This document shows, piece after piece, positions 1 to 8,265 of a stretch of 20,221 nt of DNA. The DNA is from Choristocarpus tenellus KU-1152 (taxonomy: Eukaryota; Phaeophyceae). Under the pieces are notes generated by a model. That model was not told the DNA's origin. It saw only the letters and a program-made list of their open reading frames with translations, and did not search any database. The stretch is taken from NCBI GenBank assembly GCA_964200185.2, contig CAXNAD020000410.1, positions 1 to 20,221 on the forward strand, in the 5' to 3' direction. Each line of letters starts with the position of its first letter. Position 1 is the stretch's first letter. The position numbers and the translations under genes are program-made.

Positions 1-989
1 CATGATATTGAGGTCGGGGGAGTTAGATGGCTATGTCACAAGCCTAATTGACCACCCCTCAGTCTTCCCTGCCCCTAACAAGATTTCTGAGTTACCCTTG
101 CCCGTGTGGGGGGTGGCACCATCTTGCTGAACGACAACGTGCTTCCTCTGCAATCAAGGCATCTTGGTCTTGATTGCAGGCAGTAACTCCTCCACTTAGC
201 ACTTCCTGTACCACAAATGGTCTAAGGTACAGCCCTGCTCATACACATCCCCCTTTTTATGGTTCTTGCTTGTCCTGTCTGCTGTTTTTTATGCACACAG
301 ACGCCAAACACCAAGCTTTCCATCAAAGCTGTGAGTCGAATCTGGGTGGTCATTGGCTGCAATGATCATGGTTTTGGGGATATGACTCTTCTGCTGCAAA
401 GTGGGGGACCCTGGAAGGTCATTATCATCCTCATGCGGAAATACCCTAACCCTTTCCCCATCAGCCATCACGTAAAACCAGGTTCAACCACATGGATCGT
501 GTTCAACATGGAGGGTAACACATCACGTTTCCAGTCCACTTGGTCGCAAACAAAGTCCATTCTCCGTACCTTTTGGACGATGTAAGCTTGGGTTTGATCC
601 AGTGGAAATTCAGCAAGGCCCCCATATCATCCACCTGTTTATGGTGCTTGTGCTATAATTCAGCCCCTTGGCGGCCATCTTCATTGTCACCTTACACACT
701 ATGGATGACCAATTATCGGAGTTGATACACTATATATTGCGGCTATCTTGGTCGGTGTGAGCTCTGAAGGCCACCCACTACGTGCCGCCACCCTTAGGTC
801 AAGCATGTGGGCACGGGCGAGCTGATCGGCGTTGTCCTCCCAGAGCCCTTGCATGAAACACTCGGACACTCCAAACTTCGCTGTGAGGGTCGGCCCAACG
901 TGTTGTGGCCGTTTATGCTCACCAGGGATCATCATGAGGGCGTGCTGTGCTGCAAGCGCAACCCTGGTATTCAGGGACACTTTGGGCAC
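1..989 (-). pseudogene. Decayed Tc1/mariner-superfamily DDE transposase (DD39D-like), cut by window edge
   Basis: Read on the minus strand, pieces in shifting frames follow the order of a mariner-like transposase. An N-terminal part (989-702) is followed by a helix-turn-helix-like stretch containing STSTINRW (about 615-645). Next comes a first catalytic block, IHVVE then WFYVMADGERVRVF (about 435-505), matching the family's HVDEKWFY box. Then come FDGKLGVW (about 298-321), VVVQQDGATPHT (about 106-141) and PSNSPDLNIM at the edge. The expected third catalytic aspartate would lie just outside the window. Damage is clear: a 1-base loss inside the DEKW box (the expected aspartate also reads V), further frame changes near 600 and 700, and in-frame stops near 287, 196, 151 and 30. 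It cannot encode an active enzyme. Assignment to the plant/oomycete-type DD39D group comes from the FDGK-GVW and QQD-A-PH motifs. Terminal inverted repeats were not found. Confidence 0.8.
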
Positions 990-2113
990 CCTTCCTACAC
1001 GAGGAGGTCAACAGGGGGGTTGCCATGCCAACGTTCTGACCCTTGACGTGCCCAGTTCTGGCCTCAAACTCACCTCAAAAGACACCTATTTTGACGGCTT
1101 GAAGCACCTTGAGTTTGTACCTGATGATCCTCGACCCCCACCTTTTCTGAAAGCTGAGATTATCAACCCGATTTCATTCTGTGGGGTTACCATCCAATTT
1201 GGCACCATTCTCACTTGGCAACACCAGATGTTTCACGGCACAAACTTATGGCACAGAGGTACTAGTCCCCCTGATACCCCTTGAACATATTGCATCCCTA
1301 TCAACATGTCAAGGTTCCTTGATTGACAGTGTAGCAGACGAGAGTACTATTCACATCAATATATCAGCTGATACTCTTGCTTAAATACACTCTGTAGGTG
1401 CAAGACATGGGAAGCCCAAACAAACAGGAACATGTTTCCAGCAGTGGCAGCACCGTTGACTGGCATCAAAGCTCTTTTCCTTTCACCTCACATGAACACA
1501 CGTATTTCAAACTATATTATCCTCCTAGTAGTATCACTTACAATCTTCTTGCATTCCTGAGTGGAGGTACAGACTGTTGGTTCCACATCACCTATATCAT
1601 TTCAAGTTTTTCTTGTGGCATTGTGAAACATTGCACTATTCCACATACTTTCCAACGCTCTTTCATGGTGTGTTGGTGTGACACAGTGGAGTACCACAGG
1701 GACTCGTTGTTCTTACCACACATTTCACCATTGGAAGGATAGCTTATGAAGGCACAGGCAGTGGGCTACATTCCACATCACCCTACATACCTTCATGGCC
1801 ACATACTTACACTGAATCTAGCAGCACTTGTCAGGAAATGAACGACAAATGGTGCTCCTTAGAAATTCAGCAGAGTTTCGTATGCCAGAGTACTTCAAGA
1901 TCGTATGTCAGGAGGTGTTTTCACTTCAGTTACAACCCAGGTATGTGAGCTCAATTTACACCATGGCAGTTCTCCCAAGATATTTCAGTACAGCTAAGGG
2001 TAGCTGCATGCAAATCCAAATTTGAACACAAGTTTAGATGATTGCTCCCTAGCATTTTGTTCCATGCTCCTGGAACATTCTGGACACAAACTGAGTTCCT
2101 ACAGTTCCAACAG
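990..2113. other. Intergenic stretch with no recognised gene
   Basis: Several open frames of 60-150 codons run through this stretch on the plus strand (for example 832-1284 and 1398-1742). None shows a motif I recognise, and start codons and splice context are unconvincing. Part of it may be further decayed transposon sequence linked to the element on its left. The right end is the 3' flank of the minus-strand gene that stops at 2114. I saw no AATAAA on the minus strand within about 300 bases after that stop. Confidence 0.5.
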
Positions 2114-2450
2114 TTATTGCAAGTAGTCAATAAACGAGAGTATCATAGGAACGCTGCCTCTCAATAAATTGAACATCCACCTAACCGAAGCTGCATTGAT
2201 ATTTTCAAAAAGAACAGGCAGTTTGGACGCAGGAAGAGATAATGCAAGGGCTTTACTTTCGATTACCTCTAAGGACTCTCTTGTTGAACACAAGAGAAGA
2301 TGCTACATAGTCTCACCTGGGCAATAAGTATTGCAAAATATATCTTTCCATGTCCAGGATCTCACGCTTGCACTCCTTGTGCTCTTCCTTTGCTAGTTGA
2401 TACAACTCCTTATCTGTGTTGTCACTGCTTCTCTTGCCCTGAGTCATCAC
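2114..2450 (-). CDS. CENPI: Last two exons of the CENP-I-like gene
   Basis: Exon 2450-2317 follows the acceptor TGGTAG and encodes KELYQLAKEEHKECKREILD, then MERYILQYLLP, a charged helical segment. It ends in phase 2 at AG|GTGAGA. Exon 2279-2114 begins with the one base needed to complete the codon and reads ESLEVIESKALALSLPASKL, then PVLFENINAASVRWMFNLLR, then GSVPMILSFIDYLQ and TAA at 2116-2114. The exact phase match across the 37-base intron, and the clean stop, make this pair convincing as the end of a real protein. The intron is very short, so it may be retained in some transcripts. Confidence 0.55.
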
Positions 2451-5400
2451 CTACCATGCGGTTGTGATAACCAAGGTAGACAATCAAATGTATGCTTCTT
2501 AACCGAGGCATAATGTATATACTTAGCAGGCATCACACTATCATTAGGCTTGTGTTTTCTACAATTAATATTAATATTCTCACTATGTTTTGAGGAGGTG
2601 ATCAGCAGCATGACAAAGCATGCAGGGAAGAAGCAAGCTATTCACTGCAAAATTTTGATGTTACATCAACAATAGCATTTGCACTGAATATTTTTTAAGG
2701 TTTTCTAACTCTAAAGTGGGGTTATGCTGAATCTTTGCATTCTTATTCTTTGTTCTCAATTCTATACTGTTTATCTGGTTAGTGGTGATTGTTTTGTCTC
2801 TATCTTTACACTTTCGTATTTGAGTGCTTTAATCGCTTGTCTATGGGTAGAGGCTTTCCTTTCCCAGTTAGGATTTATGCAGTCAGCTTTTACTTGGTCC
2901 AGGTCTTTTCTATCCCAACTGAACATGTGTCAACATAACGCCCGAAAAACGAATCTACCTTTTGACCTGTTCTGGCTGAATTGATATTAGTGTTAATAGT
3001 ACATATTATCTGATCACATGTGTTAAAGAATTAGTGTTCCCAAGACTTGTGTATGTAAATAACTCGACTAGTTCCTTACTATGCAGAACAGGTTGTACAT
3101 GAAGTGTTGTACTATAATAACCCAGATAATATTCTCACGATTACTCAACAGAAAGCTTTCCTATCAATTATCCCGTTATCGAATCATAATAGTTCGACAA
3201 CTCAATATTTCTCCTACAGAATAATCTTTTACACATGAATAAAAAGCATATTCTTAAAATGAATGCAGTAGAGAGAAATAGAAAATGCTCAGCAGCATCT
3301 ACATCTCCCTGTCTACAGTACCTGAAATGATGCCAACATATTCACAGGCATTACAGGCCTTTCATGTATGTTAGAGAGAGGGTTATTATTCATAATAGAT
3401 GGTATCGAATAGAGTCTCTCCAAAAGTAAGGAGGGGGTTGATAATCAGCAATTCCAATCTACTAGGAGGCGTTGAATGGGTTGGTCAATGTCCAAATATA
3501 TCATTTCAGGTTCTGTCAAAGAGGGAATGGTCTTCCAGTCAACTGGTTTCTCAGTCAGAAATTCCTCAAGGTGACTCAACATTTGAGAAAGAGCATCGAG
3601 GTGTTTAAGGGAAAAAGAAACAAGCCAACATTTCAGAAGTCTTGAATCAGGAACTCAACAAACATCTATTCATAGTAAGGCAGTAGATACGAGAAAATTT
3701 TGTGTTGGTAAAATATTGGAAGGAGAAGGGAAATGCTAAGAGTAGCTAGACAAGGCAAAGCATTACAGTCAGTGACCCATGCAAGCCGCTATACCACAAT
3801 ATTGATGTATGAAATTGACAGTAAAAAAAAACTCCTTCAGCCTTATCCTTGAAATTTATCATTTGCAATTTGGATTGTGCATAAAAAACATGGTGCTCAG
3901 GCATTTCTGTCTCGATCAGTACCACTAATGAGATGACAACATTGACTGTGACATCTTGAAGGCACTGGGAAGCAGACAGGAGGAATTCTCTGCCGACTTG
4001 ATTGCTCACCAGATAAATGGAGGTATGAATTATTTTAGAAATGTATCTTACATGATTGATAAGGCATTCAAAATTACACACCTAAAAATAATCTAAATAA
4101 TTAATGTCGTGTGACATCTTACGGATGTTGTCAAGAGGAAGACAAAGACAGACTAGGTAACCATCACTCTTCACAAACCATTTCTTGATTGACTCTTCCC
4201 ACACATGCCTGCTGGCTTAGAGAATATATATAGTAGTATAAAACTCATTTGAAGATTTGAGGTGCCTGTTTACACTTCTTCAGTCCGTAGCAATACAGCA
4301 GCAAGTACTTGTTAGTAAAACATCATACAACCAGCACATATTTGGGGTGTTTTGTTGGCCCACAAAATGCATGTCCAGGTCAGCCAGGACACACACTGAC
4401 CAAGAACAAAACTGGGCTATCCCCACAACTGGACCTTTCAGACCCCTCACTGGGTCAACCCTTGAAGGAAACATGGACACATGCTACCACAGGCCGCCTG
4501 GACCAGAACTTCCAGAAACCTCAGCAGCCCAAAGCTGACCTTATCAGAACATACTCAACAGGGCTATGGTTCAGGCCTTTCAGGAACATCAGCAGTCAAG
4601 GGTTAGACCTTCAATAAAATATGTAACACCAGGCAACACAAAGACCAGACCTTTCAGATGCCCCTCGACTCTGCGAACGCCCTGAAAAAAGTAGTTGGCG
4701 CTCTTCTCAAAACAGCAATTATCAACTTAGTATGCCAAAAAATACAGGAGAAATATGTCCTAGGTCTCTTAACCCTACCACGCTGTGAAATGGTATGATG
4801 TGAGCAAGTCATAGGCCAAATCATCCATCATTCAGGTCAATACAAGCACCAGTTAGAGGGCCATTGTTAGATGCAGGGCCACATACATGTACCCAACAAC
4901 AACAAAACATTAGATGCCATGGTTTAACCTTTCCACAGTTGCACAAAGAGTAAACATGTGACTACTTCAGTATGACAAAGCAGGTAGTAGTAGTAGAGGT
5001 GAATTATTCAGTCACTTGTTGCACAAGGAGTGGACTTCCAGACTCAGCTCAGTAGGGCTTGTGTATATGGTAATTGACGATAAAATTTGGCAGCTCTCTC
5101 TTTACCACCGTGGATGCATCCCCCAAGGTGTCCTTTTCAAAAAACAAATCAAGCGTTGCAAGTCTCCAGAGGTAGCCCTTGCAGTAGTAGATTAACTGCA
5201 GTTTGTCTACAGACTACAGGAACACAAGAATGTAATCTGCTGTATCATATACCTGTCCTATAGCCAACAAGAGAAAAAAGAGGTTTGGCAAATACCCATA
5301 CAGGGCTAGTTGTAAAATATGGGGACGAGTGTCAGCTTTCATAAGCTGCAGAGAAAAAAAAATGAACTAGTATTAGTCACATGTTAAAATTAAAAGATTG

Positions 5401-7798
5401 AGAAAAAAACACTCCTTGCACACTACAAGAAACAAATTGGCATTTTTATTATTGCTTTTCTGTAAGCCAGTAAGGCTCTACAAAACTAAAATTGGGACTG
5501 GCTCTTGCAGGGATATGACAGTCAAGCAGGACTGAAAGGAAGCCTTTGAATTTCTCCTTCTTCAAAATGACCAGGTATATGCAGCAGGTCCAATAATGAG
5601 AAAAGAGAGGAATTTCTCACTTTAACATGGAAATTTCTCCATTGCATAGTTCTTCCACATACTTCATGTGATATTATTTTGGTGTATACAACATACTTAG
5701 TGGGACTTCACCAAAAGGTCAAGAAAAGGGCTGAAGGTTCTGGGATAACCTTCATTATAGATTTTGTTGTGAGGTACATCAAACAATGCAGGTTCATTAC
5801 TTACTACAAAAGTAATCAAGGTAGTGCAATAAATATACCAACTGAAAGGAACCTATTCTTTCCTCATATATTCAAGAGCATATGGGCAGGAGTGATTAGG
5901 TTCTCCCTTGACCCAGGGTACCTATACTTATCTGATCCACAATGTTGGATCAACAGTTTACACCTACAATGCGCAGCAATCAGTGACTCCTAACCCTCCC
6001 TATATCGCTTCCCTATAGTTGAAAGACCATCATGGTGTGGTCAGGTTGTCTCGGTTCATCTTAAACCTCAAGAGTTGTGTCCACTAAGTTGGGGGTCTCT
6101 CACAGGGAAGATGAGTAAGTAAAAATGCTCCAAAAACTGCATAGCTTTGAATTTTTTAATTGAGGTTGAAATATGTTGACAAGCATGTCACATACATATA
6201 TCCCAACCAACATGACAAAGTGCAAGGTTGGATGCAACTCAGAGGTTGAAATTTGTCATAGAAAGCTGCATTGCAAATGTCCAAGAGGTTCAAGGGGCAT
6301 CTCAGAACTACTCAAAATAGAAAATAAATATGTAATAGCACATGTATTTTCCATGATAAATGCACATTGCAGAGCAGTATTGACTTTGACCTTCAATCCA
6401 AGTCCCCTTACATTGGTGAAGATGCCCTGGAAGTAATTGTGCTGAAGTATAGAACAGGAGATGTATCAAGTATTGCACACTTGTTCAATAATTCTGGCAC
6501 TAAGGACCCTGCATAAGACAACAGACAACAGGTCATGGACCATGTAGCAATCCCCACAATCAAAGAACAAAACACAGCCAAGCCCATGTCTACACAGAGG
6601 ACTCCACAATCCTGGTTGCATAAATTACTCCAGTATTTCTCGCCAACGAAAGTGTGCATTTCAAGAAGTGGTATTATGTAGAGCAAACTGTCAAGTATTA
6701 GTATCAACTTGGTTCCTATCCGGAAAAGTAACCGCCAGCTAAAGGCAATGTCACACCTGGAATGACAATGTAATTAGCAGGGTTGTTTCTCTCTGGACAA
6801 CGAACTTTGCCCCTTGCCGCATATTTAGCAGCATACCGCAAGGATTCAACGGCTCGCTGCATGAGGGATAGAGATACTGAGGCCCCGACGATAGTGAAGA
6901 GAGGGATGTCCTTGTGTAACATGGTTCACCACGACATGACACTCATAACCACGGTCATCCATAGACGGGGGGATGTCCCCGTCCAGTAACGCGGTACTCT
7001 AGCGAAATTCTCCAACCTCCTTGTATATGCGAGATGCAACTGAGCCCTAACAAGTTTTTGGTTGTATTGGTTGTATCTTCTATTGGTCAAGTACTGGTTG
7101 GTATGTCGAACTTGCAGCTGCCCTCTGACAGACCCAATATCAGCACTAACTGTTCAAGGGGGGAGTTCCAATGTTGATTCTTCCACCTGGGGATTTGGGT
7201 CTGATGTCAAGCTGACCTCAGACTCTGTGGTCTTCATAGAAGGTAGCGATGTTGCAAGGGTGCAGGAGAGGATCCAAGCGAGTTTCTCTAAATTCTTGAA
7301 CTTTGGACTCCCTCTCTCTCTCCGGCAACAAACGTCCAAGAAATAACGTCATTACGGACATAATGTTTCAGAGAAAGCCATATCAGTTTCCTTTCGCGTA
7401 CAGTATCATCGTTTGGATTCTCTCACCTCTTCTAAATCCTTGATCTCTTCCTTCTTTGCCATCCAGGTAGATCCTTGGCTCAAGACAGTATCCAACGTGC
7501 TCAATTCCCTAGCTAAACTGTTCATCTCCTCTCCTCGCACCGTTCCCGCAGTGATAGAAGCCAATATGTGTTTCTGTCGTCTGTGTACATGAGATAGAGA
7601 TGAAGGCAAGTTGATGCAAATCTTAATCTCAAGAGGGACCACCCAACCTGACATGCGGATTAGGGCACACACCTCTTCAGCTCGTCCAATCTTCCCTGGA
7701 TGGAGAATGTGCACAGACGGCACACTTTGCGCATGGGGGGCAGCCGAAGCATGTTTCTGGAAATGTGATGAAGCATTCTTGATCACTGTTCCTATCAT
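2114..7798 (-). CDS. CENPI: Multi-exon minus-strand gene, probable CENP-I/Mis6 (inner kinetochore)
   Basis: The gene is assembled from short exons, each described separately. Supported exons in transcript order: 7798-7427, 6508-6412 (weak), 6300-6239 (weak), 5615-5520, 5345-5253, 5195-5106, 4211-4123, an exon starting near 3954, 3653-3463, 2450-2317 and 2279-2114 (stop TAA). The best family evidence is a phase-0 exon pair reading RPHILQLALYGYLPNLF, then LIYYCKGYLWRLATL. This matches, in order and spacing, the part of vertebrate CENP-I that I recall as QPHLQALLSLYKFFAPAL, then IYFKNSENLWKTALL. The preceding exon's LKKEKFKGFLSVLLD resembles TKKENVKPFRVRKLLD. CENP-I is a helical-repeat subunit of the CCAN complex at centromeric chromatin. 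Some exons are certainly missing (5100-4220, 3900-3660, 3460-2455), so the model is incomplete. The coding nature is firmer than the name. Confidence 0.6.
3463..3954 (-). CDS. CENPI: Two probable exons of the CENP-I-like gene (from 3954; 3653-3463)
   Basis: The first unit starts after TTCAAG at 3955 and reads VTVNVVISLVVLIETEM. It takes the phase left by the exon at 4123, but its end is unclear. The second unit opens at about 3653 (or 3640) and reads PDSRLLKCWLVSFSLKHLDA, then LSQMLSHLEEFLTEKPVDWK, and ends near 3463 (CTA|GTAGAT) or at a TGA near 3444. The leucine periodicity is that of amphipathic helices, as in the CENP-I repeats. The plus-strand open frame over the same bases (3399-3608) looks non-coding by comparison. 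Confidence 0.45.
4123..4211 (-). CDS. CENPI: Internal exon of the CENP-I-like gene
   Basis: The minus-strand frame HVWEESIKKWFVKSDGYLVC, then LCLPLDNI, lies between acceptors CCAG/CAG (4212 or 4209) and a consensus donor C|GTAAGA (4123/4122), in phase 1. Composition and splice signals argue for coding. Family similarity is only vague. Confidence 0.5.
4425..4690. repeat. Diverged tandem-like repeat, about 70-base period
   Basis: Blocks near 4432, 4497, 4565 and 4640 share words such as GGACC..ACCTTTCAGA and CAGAA.CCTCAGCAG at roughly 65-75 base spacing. The copies around 4497 and 4565 align over most of their length. The array is old and imperfect. A minus-strand acceptor (TTTTTTCAG at 4682) lies at its right end and could open a further exon of the CENP-I-like gene (GVRRVEGHLKGLVFVLPG). 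Confidence 0.35.
5106..5195 (-). CDS. CENPI: Internal exon of the CENP-I-like gene (LIYYCKGYLWRLATL)
   Basis: The acceptor AACTGCAG at 5196 opens a phase-0 exon, LIYYCKGYLWRLATLDLFFE and then KDTLGDASTV, ending at GTG|GTAAAG (5106/5105). It joins in frame to the exon at 5345-5253. The IY...LW..A.L pattern is the best single match to CENP-I. The open frame runs on to a TGA near 5050, so read-through cannot be excluded. Confidence 0.6.
5253..5345 (-). CDS. CENPI: Internal exon of the CENP-I-like gene (RPHILQLALYGYLPNLF)
   Basis: A strong acceptor (TTTTTTCTCTGCAG) is followed by 31 codons, LMKADTRPHILQLALYGYLP and then NLFFLLLAIGQ, ending in phase 0 at the donor CAG|GTATAT (5253/5252). An alternative acceptor 10 bases downstream (AAAG) would fit the phase of the preceding exon. 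The hydrophobic stretch is a buried helix of the CENP-I fold, not a membrane segment, if the assignment is right. Confidence 0.6.
5520..5615 (-). CDS. CENPI: Internal exon of the CENP-I-like gene (KKE..K.F...LLD block)
   Basis: The minus-strand frame reads IPLFSHYWTCCIYLVILKKE, then KFKGFLSVLLD. It aligns without gaps to the CENP-I stretch ending KKENVKPFRVRKLLD. Exon limits are approximate: an AG at 5617-5616 and a weak donor GTCATA at 5519. The open frame continues a further 15 codons, so a later donor (GTAGAG) is possible. Confidence 0.5.
6239..6300 (-). CDS. CENPI: Possible internal exon of the CENP-I-like gene
   Basis: The minus-strand frame reads CPLNLLDICNAAFYDKFQPL between a pyrimidine-rich acceptor (TTCTGAG at 6301) and a weak donor (A|GTTGCA at 6239/6238). 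The string resembles the INLLYGFFF... segment that precedes the KKE motif in CENP-I, and its phase fits the next exon at 5615. Splice signals are mediocre. Confidence 0.35.
6373..6516 (+). other. Plus-strand exon-like unit overlapping a minus-strand exon candidate
   Basis: After the acceptor CACATTGCAG there is an open frame SSIDFDLQSKSPYIGEDALE, then VIVLKYRTGDVSSIAHLFNN and SGTKDPA, ending at TAA (6514-6516). It looks protein-like but has no recognised family and no clear upstream partner exon. It overlaps the minus-strand candidate at 6508-6412, and probably only one of the two is real. Confidence 0.25.
6412..6508 (-). CDS. CENPI: Possible internal exon of the CENP-I-like gene
   Basis: On the minus strand, a pyrimidine-rich tract and the acceptor TTATGCAG precede an open frame SLVPELLNKCAILDTSPVLY... 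that ends at the donor AT|GTAAGG (6412/6411), in phase 2. Similarity to CENP-I is weak. The same bases also make an exon-like unit on the plus strand (6373-6516), so the strand is not certain. The next minus-strand exon (6300-6239) can be joined in phase. Confidence 0.35.
7427..7798 (-). CDS. CENPI: First coding exon(s) of the CENP-I-like gene
   Basis: An ATG at 7798 opens 124 codons that run to a good donor, GAG|GTGAGA, at 7427/7426 in phase 0. The last third (MNSLARELSTLDTVL through KKEEIKDLEE) is helical and resembles the N-terminal 'L..hL..vE.va...Gl..eEI..L' region of CENP-I. An alternative model starts at the ATG at 7776 in another frame, gives 34 codons plus AG, splices at AG|GTGTGT (7673/7672) to the acceptor TACACAG (7581) and rejoins the same downstream frame. 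That 92-base intron has a fine pyrimidine tract. Only transcripts can choose between the two starts. Confidence 0.5.
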
Positions 7799-7986
7799 AT
7801 ACTATAATGTTAAAATATTACCCTTATCAAAATGTTGGCAGAACCGCCTCCTTTTTCCTTGAAACCTACCAATTCAAATTTGAGAAACTTCGTCAATAAC
7901 TCCAACATTAAATTTTGAAGGAGTATGACCAATACTGCACCTCTCCAAACTTGCGGGCTGAACTTCAAAGTATCTCCAATTGAGAG
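7799..7986. promoter_or_regulatory. Head-to-head intergenic region, probable bidirectional promoter
   Basis: Only 188-189 bases separate the ATG of the minus-strand gene (7798) and the ATG of the CSB gene (7987). Seen directly: three CCAAT words in the same orientation (7869-7873, 7929-7933, 7976-7980). The hexamer TTTGAA or its complement occurs three times (7873-7878, 7914-7919, 7964-7969) and is the consensus of the cell-cycle homology region (CHR) of G2/M promoters. No TATA box is obvious. Such short words arise often by chance in AT-rich DNA, so the site assignment is inference. The divergent layout itself follows from the two gene models. Transcription may start inside either first exon. 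Confidence 0.5.
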
Positions 7987-8265
7987 ATGGATAGCTCTCT
8001 GAGATCATCATTGTTTTCTGTTGTCGATGCCGACGCTGTTGAGAAGGAGGTCCTGCGGGAAGCGGAAGTCCGGGCCAGAAATTCGTCACGATTACCCTTC
8101 ACCCCACCCCCTATTCCCCCCCCAATTGGATTTGGTCCGTCAATATTGCATGTTTTCTCTCCATATCCTTCTCCTCTAGTACTCCGAATTGTCGCCGGTA
8201 AAGCTAGGAATGAAAGCCGAACACTGCGAGGGAATGGTGTGGTTAACCTGGCAGCGATGGACAAG
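7987..8265 (+). CDS. ERCC6: CSB exon 1: N-terminal leucine-latch-like segment
   Basis: ATG at 7987 opens [20 protein letters not shown], then [15 protein letters not shown]. This matches the conserved N-terminal CSB pattern I recall as LGVDVYDQDVLEQGVLQQV..A..EASR, the region that in fission yeast Rhp26 holds the autoinhibitory leucine latch. That match is why 7987 is taken as the start and not the later Met at 8389. A proline-rich patch ([13 protein letters not shown]) follows. The donor AAG|GTGATG at 8265/8266 (phase 0) fits the next exon. Earlier phase-0 GT sites (8050, 8068) would give a shorter exon. Confidence 0.65.

Noticed and set aside
4257-4617. Overlapping plus-strand open frames of 93 and 102 codons
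   Set aside because: They follow the degenerate repeat, which keeps several frames open, and have no domain or splice support.
6001-6060. Possible second transposase fragment on the minus strand (DEPRQPDHTMMVFQL)
   Set aside because: Too short and interrupted by stops, with no catalytic motif that could be placed.
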